A program made the translations under genes and the position numbers. DNA of 34,000 nt from Brevibacillus borstelensis (GTDB lineage Bacteria; Bacillota; Bacilli; Brevibacillales; Brevibacillaceae), in the NCBI RefSeq assembly GCF_003710865.1, contig NZ_RHHO01000042.1, positions 1-34,000 of the forward strand. Reading direction: 5' to 3'. The stretch's first letter is position 1, and the number at the start of each line of letters is the position of its first letter. Positions 14,510-22,442 of this stretch are shown in pieces. The notes under the pieces were generated by a model. The model was not told the DNA's origin, ran no database searches, and saw nothing but the letters and a program-made list of their open reading frames with translations.

Positions 14510-15934
14510 GTGGGAGAATCAATGTCGTTACATCTCGTCGGCTCGTCCAAAAGATTGCAACAGTTTGTCCAACAGTTGCCAACTGCTATTTTCCTGGTAG
14601 ATCAAGCGGGATGTATCGTAGAGGTGAATGAACAGCTGTTGCGTGTCACAGGCTATCGATACGAAGAGCTGATCAACAAGCCCTTTCACCTTCTTTTGCC
14701 GTACGACGGTACGATAGAGCAGTTGTATTTGGAACTAATGGGCCAGGAAGCTGACCAAACGCTGGATGTGCTCTGGCAGGACAGTCAGGGCAGAACTGGC
14801 AAAACGCCAGCGATAATTATGATGCAGCCCGGAGAACATCCGTCTTATGTGGTCCACTTGTTTGAGCTGGGCAAAGAAACGGAGAACACGCTCTCCCAAA
14901 GGCTGATTGACAAACTTACGAATGACAGCAGCCTGGGTTTGTTTGTGCTGGATGAGCAAGGACGTATCGTAGAAGCGAGTCAAATGGCTTGCAAACTGCT
15001 GGGAAAAAACCGCATGGAGGTCATCAATAAGCACGTAGACCAAATCTTCGCCGGGATCCCGGAGGATCATCGACTCATCAGACGCGAACTGTTGGACGGT
15101 GTCAAACTCTACAACATGGCGACGTCATGGAGCAATGACAACCAACGCTATGAACTAATTGTCGACGCCAACACGCTTCAGGATGAATCGGGTAAAACCG
15201 TAGGTGCTTTCTTTCTCTTTAAGGATATAACAAACCTGCGCTCCTTCGAGCAAAAAATAGAGCGGAACGAAAGGCTGGCCATGATCGGGCAGATCGCTGC
15301 CGGCACCGCACACGAAATCCGCAATCCGCTCACGTCCATAAAAGGTTTTTTGCAAATGTTTTTGCAATCGTTTAGCGAAAACGGGATGGATCGCGAACGA
15401 ACCTACACCGAAATCATGTTGACGGAGATCAACCGGATCAACTCTCTTGTCAGCGAGTTTTTACTGCTGAGCAAGCCCCGTGATGTGCAGTACGCGATCG
15501 TCGATTTGAATACCGTTTTTGAGGAAATCCTGCCGATCGTGGAATCGCAGGCTTTGCTCTACGGCGTTGAAGTCCAGTTTTCGTCCCGAGGCAAATTGCC
15601 GCTTGTCGTGGGGGATACCGAACTATTGAAACAGGTTTTCATCAATATTTGCAAAAACGGGATTGAGGCCATGGGAGAACAGGGGACCTTGAACATCTCC
15701 CACCACATCGATCCAGACGGCGACAAGGTCAGCATTGATATCAGAGATTCCGGACCGGGAATACCGTTGTACATTATTGACAAAATATTCGACCCTTTCT
15801 TTACCACAAAAGAAGAGGGGACCGGCCTGGGCCTGTCTGTTTGCCAAAAGATCATTCACGATATCGGTGGACAGATTCGCGTTTCCACCAAAGGATATGG
15901 CACGACCTTCCACATCCTGCTCCCCTATTTGTAA
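14510..15934 (+). CDS. Sporulation-type PAS-PAS sensor histidine kinase
   Basis: This 474-aa soluble kinase has two PAS domains (about 15-110 and 130-250) and a HisKA domain with the phosphorylated His at about 268 in HEIRNPLTSIKGFLQM. The ATPase domain shows KNGIEAM (N box), DSGPGIP (G1), FDPFFTTKEEGTGLGL and a final GTTFHILLP. The HEIRNPLTSIKGF motif is that of the Bacillus KinA-KinE family, which feeds phosphate into the Spo0F-Spo0B-Spo0A relay. No response regulator gene is next to it, as with those orphan kinases. It lacks membrane helices, like KinA. GTG 14510 lies 8 bases after AGGGGGG. It is not found at this place in B. subtilis. Confidence 0.88.
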   Translation: MGESMSLHLVGSSKRLQQFVQQLPTAIFLVDQAGCIVEVNEQLLRVTGYRYEELINKPFHLLLPYDGTIEQLYLELMGQEADQTLDVLWQDSQGRTGKTPAIIMMQPGEHPSYVVHLFELGKETENTLSQRLIDKLTNDSSLGLFVLDEQGRIVEASQMACKLLGKNRMEVINKHVDQIFAGIPEDHRLIRRELLDGVKLYNMATSWSNDNQRYELIVDANTLQDESGKTVGAFFLFKDITNLRSFEQKIERNERLAMIGQIAAGTAHEIRNPLTSIKGFLQMFLQSFSENGMDRERTYTEIMLTEINRINSLVSEFLLLSKPRDVQYAIVDLNTVFEEILPIVESQALLYGVEVQFSSRGKLPLVVGDTELLKQVFINICKNGIEAMGEQGTLNISHHIDPDGDKVSIDIRDSGPGIPLYIIDKIFDPFFTTKEEGTGLGLSVCQKIIHDIGGQIRVSTKGYGTTFHILLPYL

Positions 15935-15950
15935 ACAAGACCTTCTACGA

Positions 15951-15983
15951 GGCGTCCCGCAAGCAGTACGGGGCGTTTTCTTT
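15951..15983 (+). terminator. Terminator of the histidine kinase gene
   Basis: GGCGTCCCG pairs with CGGGGCGTT (with G-T pairs) around a 10-base loop, followed by TTTTCTTT. It separates the kinase from the dnaX promoter. Confidence 0.72.
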
Positions 15984-16005
15984 GTACGATGCGGAGCAGA
16001 TGTTG

Positions 16006-16011
16006 TATAAT
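16006..16011 (+). promoter_or_regulatory. Promoter -10 element of dnaX
   Basis: A consensus TATAAT lies 48 bases before the dnaX start and after the kinase terminator. The -35 region (TTGTAC at 15982-15987, 18 bp away) is a weak match. Confidence 0.5.
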
Positions 16012-16058
16012 AGATGAGATTCGGAAGAGGACTGTGCAGATTGGAGTGTCACACAACC

Positions 16059-17756
16059 ATGGCTTACACCGCGCTGTATCGCGTTTACCGACCGCAAGCC
16101 TTTCAAGACGTGGTAGGACAAGAGCATGTGACCGTCACCTTGCGCAATGCGTTGCGTGAGCAAAGGCTGTCTCACGCCTATTTGTTCAACGGTCCCCGAG
16201 GTACAGGCAAGACCAGTGCAGCCAAAATTATGGCCAAGGCTGTAAACTGCGAGCAGCCGCAGGATGGCGAGCCGTGCAATCAGTGCGATACCTGCAAGGC
16301 AATCACCGACGGCTCCGTCACCGATGTACTGGAAATCGACGCCGCCTCCAACCGGGGGGTTGAGGAGATACGAGACATTCGCGACAAGGTAAAATTTGCT
16401 CCCAGCGATGTCAGGTACAAGGTGTACATTATTGACGAAGTGCATATGCTGACGACGGAAGCGTTTAATGCGCTGTTAAAAACGCTGGAGGAACCTCCTC
16501 CCCACGTCATTTTTATTTTAGCGACGACTGAACCGCACAAACTGCCTGCTACGATTATCTCTCGCTGCCAGCGCTTCGATTTTCACCGCATCCCGCTGAG
16601 GGAGATGGTCAGGCGTTTGTCATATATTTGTGAAGCGCAGCAGGTGCGGGTAGAAGAGCAAGCCTTGACGCTGGTGGCAAAACTGGCGGAGGGCGGCATG
16701 CGTGATGCGCTGAGCCTGCTGGATCAAGCGATCAGCTACTCCAAGGATCAGGTAACAGCTGCTGACATTATGCAGATAACGGGAACGGTGTCACAGGGGT
16801 ACTTTTCCGTATTGGCCAAACATATCGCCGAACGCGATGTAGCTCCGGTCATGGAGCAGTTTGACAAGGTGATGGTGCAAGGGAAAGACCCTGAGCAATT
16901 TTTAAACGATTTTCTCCACTACTATCGAGATATGCTGCTCCTGAAGACAGCACCTCACTTGGAAGAAATCGTGGAACGGACAACGATCGACGAACAGTTC
17001 GCCCAAGTGGCAAAGCTGTACGAGATAGCCGACCTCTACGAGGCCATTGAGACATGCAATCAGGCACTTACCCAATTGAAATGGTCTACCTACTCTCGCG
17101 TACTGGTGGAACTGACGCTGGTGAAATTATGCCAAGTGCAGGGGAAAGCTCCGGCAGTACCCGTACAAAGTGCTGTGGGGAATGACGACCTGGCTGCACT
17201 TGTCAATCGCGTCAGAGTGCTGGAAGAGAAGCTTGCGCAGCTCGCCCAGGGGCAGGCCATGGAAGCCGGTCAACCGAGAGCAGAGGAACCGCGAAAAAGT
17301 GAAGCGCGCCGTCCGGCTGCTGCCGGTGGGGGTTCGCGGACACCGATGAACAAGGTGCGGGAAGCGGCAATGGTCATCGATGAAGCGATGTCCCGTCAGG
17401 TCCGTGGCCAGTGGAGCCAGATATTGGCCGAGGTCAAAAAGGTCAAAATCCAGTATCAAGCCTGGTTGGTTAACGGGCAGCCCGCTGCAGTTGGCGGCGA
17501 TTCGATCATCGTTACCTTTACCAGCCCGATTCACTGCGACAAGACGATGGAGCCGGAATTGAAAAGCGTGATCGAGCGGGCCATTTTCGCTGTAATTGGC
17601 AAGCAGCTGCAGCTTCTCTCCGTCATGGAAGAAGAGTGGCAGTCGGTTCACCAGCAAGCGGCGCAGGGAGAGGCTCAGACGCAAGAGGAGCAGGACCCGT
17701 TTGTGGCTGAGGCCATCCGTCTGGTGGGCGAGGGACTTGTTGAAGTGAAAGAATAG
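16059..17756 (+). CDS. dnaX: DNA polymerase III subunit gamma/tau
   Basis: This 565-aa clamp-loader ATPase begins with ALYRVYRPQAFQDVVGQEHV, then Walker A GPRGTGKT (45-52), a four-Cys zinc module (C64, C73, C76, C79), Walker B IIDEVHM, the sensor ATTEPHK, and the SRC motif SRCQRFDF. After the AAA+ and collar domains comes a hydrophilic linker (about 385-440) and a tau-like C-terminal domain. It loads the sliding clamp at the replication fork. ATG 16059 is chosen because homology starts there. A GGAG about 13 bases upstream is the only binding site. The order dnaX-yaaK-recR is conserved. Confidence 0.96.
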   Translation: MAYTALYRVYRPQAFQDVVGQEHVTVTLRNALREQRLSHAYLFNGPRGTGKTSAAKIMAKAVNCEQPQDGEPCNQCDTCKAITDGSVTDVLEIDAASNRGVEEIRDIRDKVKFAPSDVRYKVYIIDEVHMLTTEAFNALLKTLEEPPPHVIFILATTEPHKLPATIISRCQRFDFHRIPLREMVRRLSYICEAQQVRVEEQALTLVAKLAEGGMRDALSLLDQAISYSKDQVTAADIMQITGTVSQGYFSVLAKHIAERDVAPVMEQFDKVMVQGKDPEQFLNDFLHYYRDMLLLKTAPHLEEIVERTTIDEQFAQVAKLYEIADLYEAIETCNQALTQLKWSTYSRVLVELTLVKLCQVQGKAPAVPVQSAVGNDDLAALVNRVRVLEEKLAQLAQGQAMEAGQPRAEEPRKSEARRPAAAGGGSRTPMNKVREAAMVIDEAMSRQVRGQWSQILAEVKKVKIQYQAWLVNGQPAAVGGDSIIVTFTSPIHCDKTMEPELKSVIERAIFAVIGKQLQLLSVMEEEWQSVHQQAAQGEAQTQEEQDPFVAEAIRLVGEGLVEVKE

Positions 17757-17789
17757 ATAACCACACATCCGATTAAGGAGGACAACCAC

Positions 17790-18101
17790 GTGAAAAACAT
17801 GCAACAAATGATGCGTCAAGTAAAGAAAATGCAGGAAGAGATGCAAAAAGCCCAGGAAGGCCTGAAGGAAAAGGTAGTGGAAAGCTCTGCTGGCGGCGGC
17901 GCCGTAATGGTAAAGGCCAATGGTCATAAGGAAATTATCGACATTACGATCAAGCCGGAAGTAGTGGACGCCGATGATGTGGAAATGCTGCAGGACCTCG
18001 TTTTGACCGCTGTCAACGATGCTCTGCGCAAAGTCGATGAATTGGTCGGCAAAGAAATGGGACGCTTTACCGGAGGGATGAACATTCCGGGATTGTTCTA
18101 G
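17790..18101 (+). CDS. yaaK: YbaB/EbfC-family nucleoid-associated protein
   Basis: This 103-aa protein has the YbaB pattern: a Met/Gln/Lys-rich N-terminal helix ([19 protein letters not shown]), then [20 protein letters not shown] and a C-terminal GGMNIPGLF. It forms dimers that bind DNA with little specificity and is almost always next to dnaX and recR. GTG 17790 has AAGGAGGA 7 bases upstream. It lies in the dnaX-recR operon, 33 bases after dnaX. Confidence 0.95.
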   Translation: MKNMQQMMRQVKKMQEEMQKAQEGLKEKVVESSAGGGAVMVKANGHKEIIDITIKPEVVDADDVEMLQDLVLTAVNDALRKVDELVGKEMGRFTGGMNIPGLF

Positions 18102-18137
18102 TCGCGCACGTCGGAGCCTTTTGAAGGAGTAGAAGCG

Positions 18138-18734
18138 ATGTTTTATCCCGAACCGGTCTCAAAACTGATCGAAGGCTTTATGAAACTGCCAGGCATTGGT
18201 CCAAAAACGGCAGGACGCCTGGCCTTTTTTGTACTCAATATGAAAGAGGACGATGTCCTGGACTTGGCCAAGGCGCTGGTCAATGCCAAGCGCCAATTGC
18301 AGTATTGCTCTGTTTGCAACAACATCACCGATCTCGATCCGTGCCATATTTGCCGCGACAAACGTCGGGACGGCTCGATCATCTGCGTCGTACAGGAGCC
18401 GAAAGACGTGGTGGCGATGGAAAAGACCCGGGAGTTCGAGGGGTATTACCATGTACTGCACGGAGCCATCTCCCCTATGGATGGGATTGGGCCGGAGGAC
18501 ATTCGCATCCCTGATCTGCTCAAGCGGCTGGGAGACGAGCAGGTGAAGGAAGTCATTTTGGCGACGAATCCCAATATCGAAGGAGAAGCGACGGCGATGT
18601 ACATTTCCCGTCTGATCAAGCCGTTCGGTATTCGGGTCACGCGGATCGCCCATGGATTGCCGGTTGGCGGCGATTTGGAGTACGCAGACGAGGTTACGCT
18701 GACCAAGGCATTGGAAGGGCGACGGGAGTTATAA
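18138..18734 (+). CDS. recR: Recombination protein RecR
   Basis: This 198-aa protein has the standard layout and length. The helix-hairpin-helix is [15 protein letters not shown] (residues 17-31). The C4 zinc finger is [16 protein letters not shown] (about 57-72), followed by a Toprim domain (about 81-175) with [12 protein letters not shown] and [12 protein letters not shown]. It works with RecO and RecF to load RecA at single-strand gaps. ATG 18138 has GAAGGAG 9 bases upstream. A terminator at 18759 ends the dnaX-yaaK-recR unit. Confidence 0.97.
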   Translation: MFYPEPVSKLIEGFMKLPGIGPKTAGRLAFFVLNMKEDDVLDLAKALVNAKRQLQYCSVCNNITDLDPCHICRDKRRDGSIICVVQEPKDVVAMEKTREFEGYYHVLHGAISPMDGIGPEDIRIPDLLKRLGDEQVKEVILATNPNIEGEATAMYISRLIKPFGIRVTRIAHGLPVGGDLEYADEVTLTKALEGRREL

Positions 18735-18758
18735 GAGAAAATGCAATACCTCAAACCC

Positions 18759-18782
18759 AGACAGGCTTGCCTGTCTTTTTTT
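18759..18782 (+). terminator. Terminator of the dnaX-yaaK-recR operon
   Basis: AGACAGGC and GCCTGTCT form a perfect inverted repeat with a tiny loop, followed directly by seven or more T. Confidence 0.88.
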
Positions 18783-18841
18783 TTCAAAAAACTACTTTTT
18801 TGCTAGGACGAGACATAAAGTGTAACGGGGAGAGTGAGACA

Positions 18842-19816
18842 ATGCTGAATGGACCGGGGCTGCTGCTCTCGGAAAGGACACAGAAAGACCGGACGAAGAG
18901 CTGGGCGATCGTCCTGTTTATCGGCTATTGGGTCATGTTTGCAGCGGAGTTGTTCATGGTCCGCTTTCAGCGGGGAACTGACGGCTTATGGGTGGCGACA
19001 ACTGCTGAGGAGCCGGCAGCGTGGCTCGTTATTCTCATATTGAGTGTCACAGGGATAAGTCTGCTGGTTTCCATCGTGTATGCGGTGCAAGCGGCGAGAA
19101 ACCGGGGGAGAGGGGACTGGCTGTGGACCCCGTCCGAAGTGACGGGCAGTGATGTGCTGCACGTAGTCGCATGGCTTCACGTGTTTCAGACATGTACGCT
19201 GGTGTTGTATGGATTGGTGTTGCCTGCCACGCTTTTTCCCGCAGGGTCGATTGGCAGTTTTGTTGAATCTGCATCCTTTCAGCTTTTTATTTTGGTGCTT
19301 GTGCCGCTGCTGCTGCGAGGGCGCCTGGATCAGATAGGCGTTTGCAGGCCGCGTCAGTTGGGATGGATGATCGTCAGTTTGATCCTGTTGTTTTTGGCTG
19401 TCATGCTGCTGCTTGATGTGGCAGTGACCAAACCGGTCGCTGAATGGTTTGGACTGGCACTCGACTCGGAGAGAGAAAAGCAGATCGAACAGGAAATCGT
19501 CCATGCGCGCGAACGCAACGGATGGGCTGTCTTGACCTCGCTAGTGATGATCGGGGGGCTGGTTCCGCTTGCGGAGGAATTGCTGTTCCGCGGTGTGGTG
19601 CAAACGTTCCTCGTGAGCCGGCTCGGTGCCGTGATCGGCATTTTTATCAGCAGTCTGTGGTTTGCGTTGATGCATGTGGATATCGCTTTGTTTGCACCGT
19701 TGTTTGCGATGGGCGTATTCCTCGGGTATCTGCGCCATCGTTTCCAATCAATATGGGGGGCCGTACTCCTGCATGCACTCAATAATATGGCCGGTGTTCT
19801 TTATTACTTCCAATAG
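18842..19816 (+). CDS. CPBP-family intramembrane glutamic protease
   Basis: This 324-aa membrane protein has about eight helices. The CPBP (Abi/Rce1-like) catalytic motifs are in order: AEELLFRG (EExxxR, about 243-249), ALMHVD (about 277-282) and HALNN (about 311-315). The family comprises membrane-embedded proteases, some linked to bacteriocin self-immunity or prenyl-protein processing, and the substrate here is unknown. ATG 18842 has GGGGAGAG 8 bases upstream. An in-frame earlier codon lies in the recR terminator. It precedes yaaL by 12 bases, so it likely heads a unit with yaaL and bofA. It is absent from this place in B. subtilis. Confidence 0.85.
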   Translation: MLNGPGLLLSERTQKDRTKSWAIVLFIGYWVMFAAELFMVRFQRGTDGLWVATTAEEPAAWLVILILSVTGISLLVSIVYAVQAARNRGRGDWLWTPSEVTGSDVLHVVAWLHVFQTCTLVLYGLVLPATLFPAGSIGSFVESASFQLFILVLVPLLLRGRLDQIGVCRPRQLGWMIVSLILLFLAVMLLLDVAVTKPVAEWFGLALDSEREKQIEQEIVHARERNGWAVLTSLVMIGGLVPLAEELLFRGVVQTFLVSRLGAVIGIFISSLWFALMHVDIALFAPLFAMGVFLGYLRHRFQSIWGAVLLHALNNMAGVLYYFQ

Positions 19817-19828
19817 GGAGGATGGGCA

Positions 19829-20056
19829 ATGGGCTTTTGGAGGCAGGAAAAACCATCAGTTACATGGGGAAGCAACGGAATTGAGGAAGCGGTCAACCGC
19901 GCTCGGCTCGACTGGCAGCACGCCAGCCATCTGATGGAAATCAGCGAGCCGGACAACGGGCTGGAAGATGCTATTTACTACCTGCAGCTAACTGAAAAAC
20001 GCTACATGTATCTGCTCTCCCATGCGAAAAGGGAGCGGGAACACCAACAAGCGTAA
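19829..20056 (+). CDS. yaaL: YaaL-family (DUF2508) small protein
   Basis: This 75-aa hydrophilic, mostly helical protein contains the DUF2508 core: an N-terminal helix EEAVNRARLDWQHAS and the stretch DAIYYLQLTEKRYMYLLSHAK. It is found before bofA in spore formers and its function is not established. ATG 19829 lies 8 bases after GGGAGGA and bofA follows 12 bases later, so the pair is co-transcribed. Confidence 0.85.
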   Translation: MGFWRQEKPSVTWGSNGIEEAVNRARLDWQHASHLMEISEPDNGLEDAIYYLQLTEKRYMYLLSHAKREREHQQA

Positions 20057-20067
20057 GGGGGATTTCC

Positions 20068-20334
20068 ATGACATCAGGGTGGTTGATTGCCCTGCTCGTT
20101 GCGGGGATGTTGCTGTTGATTGCGGCCAGCAAATCAGTATGGGGGCCGATCCGCTGGCTTGGATTCGGTGTCATGCAGCTGGTCATTGGCGCCGTTTTGC
20201 TGTTTTTCGCCAACCTCGTCGGGGAACTGGCCGACTTTCACATTCCGATCAACCCTGTTACGGCTCTACTGACCGGGTTGTTGCGATTGCCGGGTCTGGC
20301 CGCTCTGATCGTGATCAAAGTGTGGATGATCTAA
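20068..20334 (+). CDS. bofA: Pro-sigma-K processing inhibitor BofA
   Basis: This 88-aa protein has two membrane helices and a C-terminal conserved part (FHIPINPVTALLTGLLRLPGLAALI). In sporulating bacilli BofA sits in the mother-cell membrane around the forespore and holds the protease SpoIVFB inactive until the forespore signal arrives, delaying sigma-K activation. ATG 20068 has AAGGGGGAT just upstream. Length and motif match the family. Confidence 0.93.
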   Translation: MTSGWLIALLVAGMLLLIAASKSVWGPIRWLGFGVMQLVIGAVLLFFANLVGELADFHIPINPVTALLTGLLRLPGLAALIVIKVWMI

Positions 20335-20336
20335 AA

Positions 20337-20351
20337 GCTGACAAAGTCAGC
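20337..20351. terminator. Short inverted repeat between convergent bofA and the membrane protein gene
   Basis: GCTGAC and GTCAGC form a perfect 6-bp hairpin with a 3-base loop. Read on the minus strand it is followed by TTTT, so it may be a weak terminator for the minus-strand gene. Confidence 0.4.
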
Positions 20352-20865
20352 CGTCGGTCAGCAGAAAGGCGACACTGCGATTTTCGTATTTGACGCGGCA
20401 ATGCTTAGGCAGGCGGAGGGAAACAAGCAGGGCCAACAGCCTTGGCAGCGCAGCAATAATCGCACCGGCAAAAAGTGTAATGCCATAGGGAACGGGCAGC
20501 CAGACGTACAGGAATGCGGTCAGAAACAGGCTTCCTGCCAGAACGGTCGCTTCCGCACCACGATAGGCCGAGAGCGGGACAGGCAGTCGATAGCCGGCTC
20601 CCCACCAGGGTGAGAACAGCATGTCTGGAGTCGTCTGAGGAGCATGCCCCCGCAAGTGAACGTACATGCGAAATAAACAGAGATGGATGATCGCTATTCC
20701 CGGCAACACAGCCAATGAGACAACCAGGGCTGGAGCCGGGATTGCCAGCAGGCGTGCAGCAGCCGCAAAAAACAGTCCGAAAAGCAAGAGCTGTAACAGC
20801 GATCCGGCCAAGCGCCAGCGAAAACGGCGCACCAGTTTATAGCTGTAAATGGTTTGGTTTTCCAT
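20347..20865 (-). CDS. Membrane protein of unknown function
   Basis: This protein of about 172 aa has four hydrophobic segments (about residues 20-38, 43-63, 106-125 and 126-148), a basic N-terminus (YSYKLVRRFRWR) and a short cytoplasmic end. A conserved-looking loop in the middle (SPWWGAGYRLPVPLSAYRGAE) separates the two helix pairs. I do not recognise the family. Two starts are in frame, at 20865 and 20874, and neither has a clear Shine-Dalgarno site. It is the only minus-strand gene inside the recR-tmk stretch and breaks the usual order between bofA and csfB. Confidence 0.6.
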   Translation of the reverse strand: MENQTIYSYKLVRRFRWRLAGSLLQLLLFGLFFAAAARLLAIPAPALVVSLAVLPGIAIIHLCLFRMYVHLRGHAPQTTPDMLFSPWWGAGYRLPVPLSAYRGAEATVLAGSLFLTAFLYVWLPVPYGITLFAGAIIAALPRLLALLVSLRLPKHCRVKYENRSVAFLLTDG

Positions 20866-20956
20866 ATGCCACATCCATTCGTTCTACGTACTCGAGTGTC
20901 ATCATTTACTACTACCCTCGGATAATCCAGCCGTAAACCGGGAAAATTATTCAAAA

Positions 20957-21036
20957 ATGCCCGTCACTTTACGTGCTGGCTGCACGGGGTACATCCCTAT
21001 TATGGCATAGCCTCTCTTTGCGAGGAAGACGGGCAT
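20957..21036 (+). promoter_or_regulatory. Possible folded leader upstream of the dehydrogenase-like gene
   Basis: A 9-bp perfect stem, ATGCCCGTC (20957-20965) with GACGGGCAT (21028-21036), encloses three small hairpins: CGTGC-TGGCT-GCACG, GGG-TACAT-CCC, and CCTC-TCTTTGC-GAGG. A branched structure ending about 40 bases before the start codon could be a regulatory RNA. I match it to no known riboswitch, and chance pairing is possible. Confidence 0.35.
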
Positions 21037-21077
21037 GTCTTGGCAGAGGACGACGAAACAGGAGGCGGAGAACGATA

Positions 21078-22100
21078 TTGCCAGAGGATATGATCACACT
21101 CAGGGAAATCTCCGGTGTGACTCTTTCGGAATCGCGGAAGGCCGAACTGCGCAAGCTCGGGCTGGAGATATGCTCCGGGGAGGAAAGCGGAGCAAGCATT
21201 CAAGCGGACGGCATTCTGGTGGGCGGTCAGCCGGACAACCATGTAGAGGATCGGATCCAAATTGTTGAGGCGGGGGATGGTCCCCGTCTATTGCTCGTCT
21301 ATGGGGACAAAATCCGGGCGGGGCTGGCAGATGAATGGTCGGCTGCCCATCCCGGGTGGGAAGTGATCCGGATGTTCCGTTTTTCGGACGGAGACAAAGT
21401 GCTGCTGGGCGGAGAGCCGTCTGGCAAATGGATGCGAAAACTGAGTCGGCAGCTCGCCCGGCGAAACATAATTTCGCTCCTATGCCGCAGAGGTGAGGTT
21501 GACGAGGCTGTCCGTCAGCTGGGACTTTATTTGACGTGGAAAGAACGGTTTTTTATGCGCCTTGGCGAGGTATGTGACGAAGAAGGCTCGCAGCTGCGAA
21601 TCCAGGTGCTGGCGCGTGCACTCGGCATGGACAAACGAGTCGGACAAGGCTGGCTGTACCCGGATCGGAAGAGCCAGACACGGCTCTGCCGCTGGTTGGA
21701 CCAGCAGCTTCAGCAAGTGTTAAAAAGAACAAATGTACATAGGATTACACTGTGGGGAAATATTTCGTTTTGGCTGCAATTTCCTGCAAGCGGGTTGCTT
21801 GGAAAGGAAGTTCGGCTGTTCTCCTCCGCAGTCGATCACGCCAAAGCCGAAACCGTACCCGCCGAATGGTCTGTATACGAGGATTGGCGTTCAGCCCTGT
21901 CCCAGTCGGATCTGCTGATGATTGGGACCGCCGATCCAGTTATTTCGGAGATGCCGCTGCCTGTGCTCGCCAGGGAGATGGCCAAACCGATTGTCATCGA
22001 TGCTTGTTCATGCTTTCCTATAGAAGAAGCAGAATCATGCCGGATAATCTACCGAGCTATCGGCGAAAACACGAACGTTTGGGAATGGAGCCGATTATAA
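21078..22100 (+). CDS. Degenerate nucleotide-sugar dehydrogenase-like protein
   Basis: This 340-aa protein resembles the second half of UDP-glucose dehydrogenases. FFMRLGEVCDEEG, then VLARALGMDKRVGQGWL (about 180-196), match the central helical domain, where active enzymes read like ARGIGLDKRIG. SDLLMIGTADPVISEMPLP and KPIVIDACSCFP (about 280-315), then YRAIGEN, match the UDP-binding C-terminal domain. The N-terminal part (1-130) shows no Rossmann GxGxxG motif, and the catalytic GGSCFPKD is missing, so it is unlikely to be an active dehydrogenase. TTG 21078 has GGAG 7 bases and GGAGG 12 bases upstream. ATG 21090 is an alternative. It lies between bofA and csfB, hinting at a sporulation role. 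The relationship was judged by eye and needs a profile search. Confidence 0.6.
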   Translation: MPEDMITLREISGVTLSESRKAELRKLGLEICSGEESGASIQADGILVGGQPDNHVEDRIQIVEAGDGPRLLLVYGDKIRAGLADEWSAAHPGWEVIRMFRFSDGDKVLLGGEPSGKWMRKLSRQLARRNIISLLCRRGEVDEAVRQLGLYLTWKERFFMRLGEVCDEEGSQLRIQVLARALGMDKRVGQGWLYPDRKSQTRLCRWLDQQLQQVLKRTNVHRITLWGNISFWLQFPASGLLGKEVRLFSSAVDHAKAETVPAEWSVYEDWRSALSQSDLLMIGTADPVISEMPLPVLAREMAKPIVIDACSCFPIEEAESCRIIYRAIGENTNVWEWSRL

Positions 22101-22147
22101 TGGGGTATAATGGTTGGTAGATTGAGGGAAAAGGGCAGGCGTTTACT

Positions 22148-22330
22148 ATGGAAAGAGTTGCTCAGCGATGCATCGTCTGTGAGGAAGAACGATTGGACGG
22201 GATCGCGATCTGTGAGCAGTTTATCTGCCAACATTGCGAGCAGGAAATGGTGCACACTGACGTACAAGATGCCAAATATCCATTTTTTATTCATCAGATG
22301 AGACGCATCTGGCTCACAAAAGACGCGTAG
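22148..22330 (+). CDS. csfB: Anti-sigma-G factor Gin (CsfB)
   Basis: This 60-aa protein has the Gin zinc-binding pattern CIVCEEE and CEQFICQHCEQE, plus the conserved tail TDVQDAKYPFFIHQMRRIWL. In B. subtilis it is made in the forespore under sigma-F and binds sigma-G (and sigma-E) to stop premature activity. ATG 22148 matches the family start. A -10-like TATAAT lies at 22106-22111. The location before the lysine-decarboxylase-like gene and tmk is the Bacillus order. It ends in a strong terminator. Confidence 0.93.
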   Translation: MERVAQRCIVCEEERLDGIAICEQFICQHCEQEMVHTDVQDAKYPFFIHQMRRIWLTKDA

Positions 22331-22338
22331 CTACGTTC

Positions 22339-22375
22339 AAAAAAGGCATTGGCCAAAGGGCCCGTGCCTTTTTCC
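22339..22375 (+). terminator. Terminator of csfB
   Basis: AAAAAGGCA pairs with TGCCTTTTT, with an inner GGCC-AAA-GGGCC hairpin. It begins 9 bases after the csfB stop. Confidence 0.85.
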
Positions 22376-22442
22376 GTTTTCGCCGACTTGCGGATAAAAT
22401 CATGCTACAATAAAAAAAGTTGAAAAAAAGGACGTGAAGCTC

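Noticed and set aside
17289..17311. Possible programmed -1 frameshift in dnaX: a run of five A then G, with TGA in the -1 frame
   Set aside because: The run is not a proper X-XXY-YYZ heptamer and I see no clear downstream stimulator. A tau-only product is normal in bacilli.
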